A program made the position numbers and the translations under genes. A model generated the notes under the pieces. That model was not told the origin of the DNA, searched no databases, and saw only the letters and a program-made list of their open reading frames with translations. A DNA stretch of 15,194 nt from Coriobacteriaceae bacterium (GTDB lineage: Bacteria; Actinomycetota; Coriobacteriia; Anaerosomatales; SLCP01), in contig PWVH01000005.1 in assembly GCA_003563465.1 (NCBI GenBank), positions 1 to 15,194 of the forward strand, written 5' to 3'. Below, in pieces: positions 14,157 through 15,194 of the stretch (positions are counted from its first letter, which is position 1; every line of letters starts with the position of its first letter).

Positions 14157-14171
14157 GAATTCACGCAGGTA

Positions 14172-14208
14172 GAGCCGCCTATTCCGGTAGGCGGCTCGCC
14201 TGTTTCTC
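14172..14208 (+). terminator. Intrinsic terminator of the tRNA operon
   Basis: GAGCCGCCTA (14172-14181) pairs perfectly with TAGGCGGCTC (14188-14197) around a 6-base loop. GCCTGTTTCTC follows, a modest T-rich tail 15 bases after the tRNA-Glu CCA. Confidence 0.8.
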
Positions 14209-14325
14209 ACCACTTACTCACCACATGTGCGGGAAAGTGCGTGTCGAAAGCTGCGGGCACGAGGCTTTGGGGCCCGACAGACGTGGTCTCGGTGCTCGGC
14301 AAGAGGAGGCTTGGTCAGTGGTATT

Positions 14326-15194
14326 GTGTGGCGTGAACGTGTAGAGCGGGCCTTGCGAAGGCGCTCGGCTGATGCTTCGGGAGGGAGAAGAGGCATCACA
14401 GGATCACGGCACGCAGTCACCAGTGTCCTCGTAGCGGTGCTGGTGCTATCCGGCGTCACTCCTACTCTAGTCGCCATAGGCGATCCTGAGGGCCAGTGCT
14501 ATGCGAACGGTGGCTGGGGCAGGGGGACGTGTAGCTTCGCAGTCGGTTTCGGGCACGCGGGCTTCTTTCGCTCTGGCGCTCATTTGGCATTGAACGGGAC
14601 TCCACCTTCTGAGTGCGAAGCTCGCGTCAAGACGGCCGGCGGGGTCGCACCCACCGGCGAGAGTCTCATGCTTTGCATGGGCGGAGCACCCGTCGAAGCC
14701 GAAGTCCTCTGTGCCGCCGACGATGAGCTAGATCACGGAGAAGACTGGACCTATACCGAACGCAGACCTCATGGAGCTGACGAGCAGAGAAGCTGGTGGC
14801 TCACAGCCTCCTGCAGCACTGGGCAGCGTCTCTTGGTCGGTGCTGCCGGTGGGGGCGGTCGGCTTTGGACATCATCCGACTACGGAGAGACCTGGACGGA
14901 GCGTCAGCCTGCCGGGGACGTGGACCGTGGCTGGTATGCAGGCGCTTCCAGCGCCGATGGCTCACGACTCGTTGCTGGTTGCGCCCATGGGAACGGTCGC
15001 CTGTACACATCCAGCGACTACGGGGCTTCTTGGACACAGCGGCAGCCTGCCGGGAACGTTGACAGGAACTGGACTAGTGCTGCCTGTAGCGATGACGGTC
15101 AGCACATCATCGCAGCAGTCAACGATGGCCGTCTCTACACGTCTAGTGATTACGGAGCCAACTGGACGGAGCGCACTCCTGCCGGGTCGAATGA
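14326..15194 (+). CDS. Exported protein with Asp-box/BNR-like repeats, 3' end beyond window
   Basis: One frame stays open from 14173 to the window end. The start is uncertain: GTG 14326 follows AAGAGGAGG (14301-14309) by 16 bases, TTG 14311 by only one, and TTG 14353 has weak support. From 14326 about 289 residues are visible. A long basic N-region (WRERVERALRRR, GGRRG) leads to the hydrophobic stretch SVLVAVLVLSGVTPTLVA (about 35-52), a signal peptide or anchor. A Cys-containing region follows (GQCYANGGWG, GTCSF, PSECEAR, LMLCMGG). Then come repeats with the core R-L-Y-T-S-S-D-Y-G-x-x-W-T, as in bacterial Asp-box beta-propeller proteins. The ligand and activity are unknown, and sialidase catalytic residues cannot be claimed. 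It is probably cell-surface or secreted. It is transcribed away from the tRNA pair, behind their terminator; no clear promoter was seen at 14209-14325. Confidence 0.7.
   Translation, partial: MWRERVERALRRRSADASGGRRGITGSRHAVTSVLVAVLVLSGVTPTLVAIGDPEGQCYANGGWGRGTCSFAVGFGHAGFFRSGAHLALNGTPPSECEARVKTAGGVAPTGESLMLCMGGAPVEAEVLCAADDELDHGEDWTYTERRPHGADEQRSWWLTASCSTGQRLLVGAAGGGGRLWTSSDYGETWTERQPAGDVDRGWYAGASSADGSRLVAGCAHGNGRLYTSSDYGASWTQRQPAGNVDRNWTSAACSDDGQHIIAAVNDGRLYTSSDYGANWTERTPAGSN
14713..15194 (+). repeat. Tandem protein repeats of 44-49 residues in the exported protein
   Basis: Units begin at about 14713 (degenerate, GEDWTYTERRP), 14860 (LWTSSDYGETWTERQPAG), 14998 (LYTSSDYGASWTQRQPAG) and 15130 (LYTSSDYGANWTERTPAG, cut by the window end). 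Each carries S-x-D-x-G-x-x-W, the Asp-box pattern of beta-propeller blades. Between cores lie W, A-S/C-S and a D-G-x-x-L/I-x-A strand. Confidence 0.85.

Noticed and set aside
14318..14344. GTG-started eight-codon leader peptide after AAGAGGAGG
   Set aside because: Spacing is good, but such short frames arise by chance; no attenuator structure follows it.
14796..15062. 88-residue frame inside the last gene
   Set aside because: It is a shifted reading of the repeat region; the frame with the regular SSDYGxxWT pattern is the coding one.

Overview
The window comes from a high-GC bacterium. Gene style (GTG starts, strong GAGG-type ribosome sites, dense operons, a long positively charged exported N-terminus, an OtsA-OtsB fusion) suggests a Gram-positive, probably an actinobacterium and possibly Coriobacteriia. 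That placement is inference and no marker gene here proves it.

Positions 1-8613 are a de novo purine biosynthesis cluster on the + strand: purL (3' part only), purF, a small membrane protein, purM, purN, a small helical protein, a solute-binding lipoprotein and purH. The enzymes cover FGAR amidotransfer (PurL), the PRPP entry step (PurF), AIR synthesis (PurM), GAR formylation (PurN) and the last two steps to IMP (PurH). The order purL-F-M-N-H matches the Bacillus-type operon, but three non-purine genes are interleaved. Two nucleotides after purH comes a pabB-pabC fusion for 4-aminobenzoate. This is a logical partner, because PurN and PurH both use 10-formyl-tetrahydrofolate.

Between purL and purF lies a broken remnant of a secreted-type domain (about 994-1238). 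It reads across the purL stop in another frame, carries a one-base frameshift and ends at an intrinsic terminator.

Positions 10521-13821 hold two minus-strand genes: a fused trehalose-6-phosphate synthase/phosphatase, then an MscS-type mechanosensitive channel. They look like an osmotic-stress pair and run convergent to the purine/pab cluster.

From 13923 a clear sigma70-type promoter drives tRNA-Lys(TTT) and tRNA-Glu(TTC), followed by a strong hairpin terminator. The window ends inside an exported protein with roughly 45-residue Asp-box/BNR-like repeats.

The most unusual theme is in-frame short tandem repeats inside core enzymes: 9-bp units in the purF propeptide, 12-bp units at the purM N-terminus and 15-bp units in pabB. 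A further 14-bp direct repeat lies in the intergenic gap after pabBC. I found no CRISPR array, transposase, phage gene or clear defence system.
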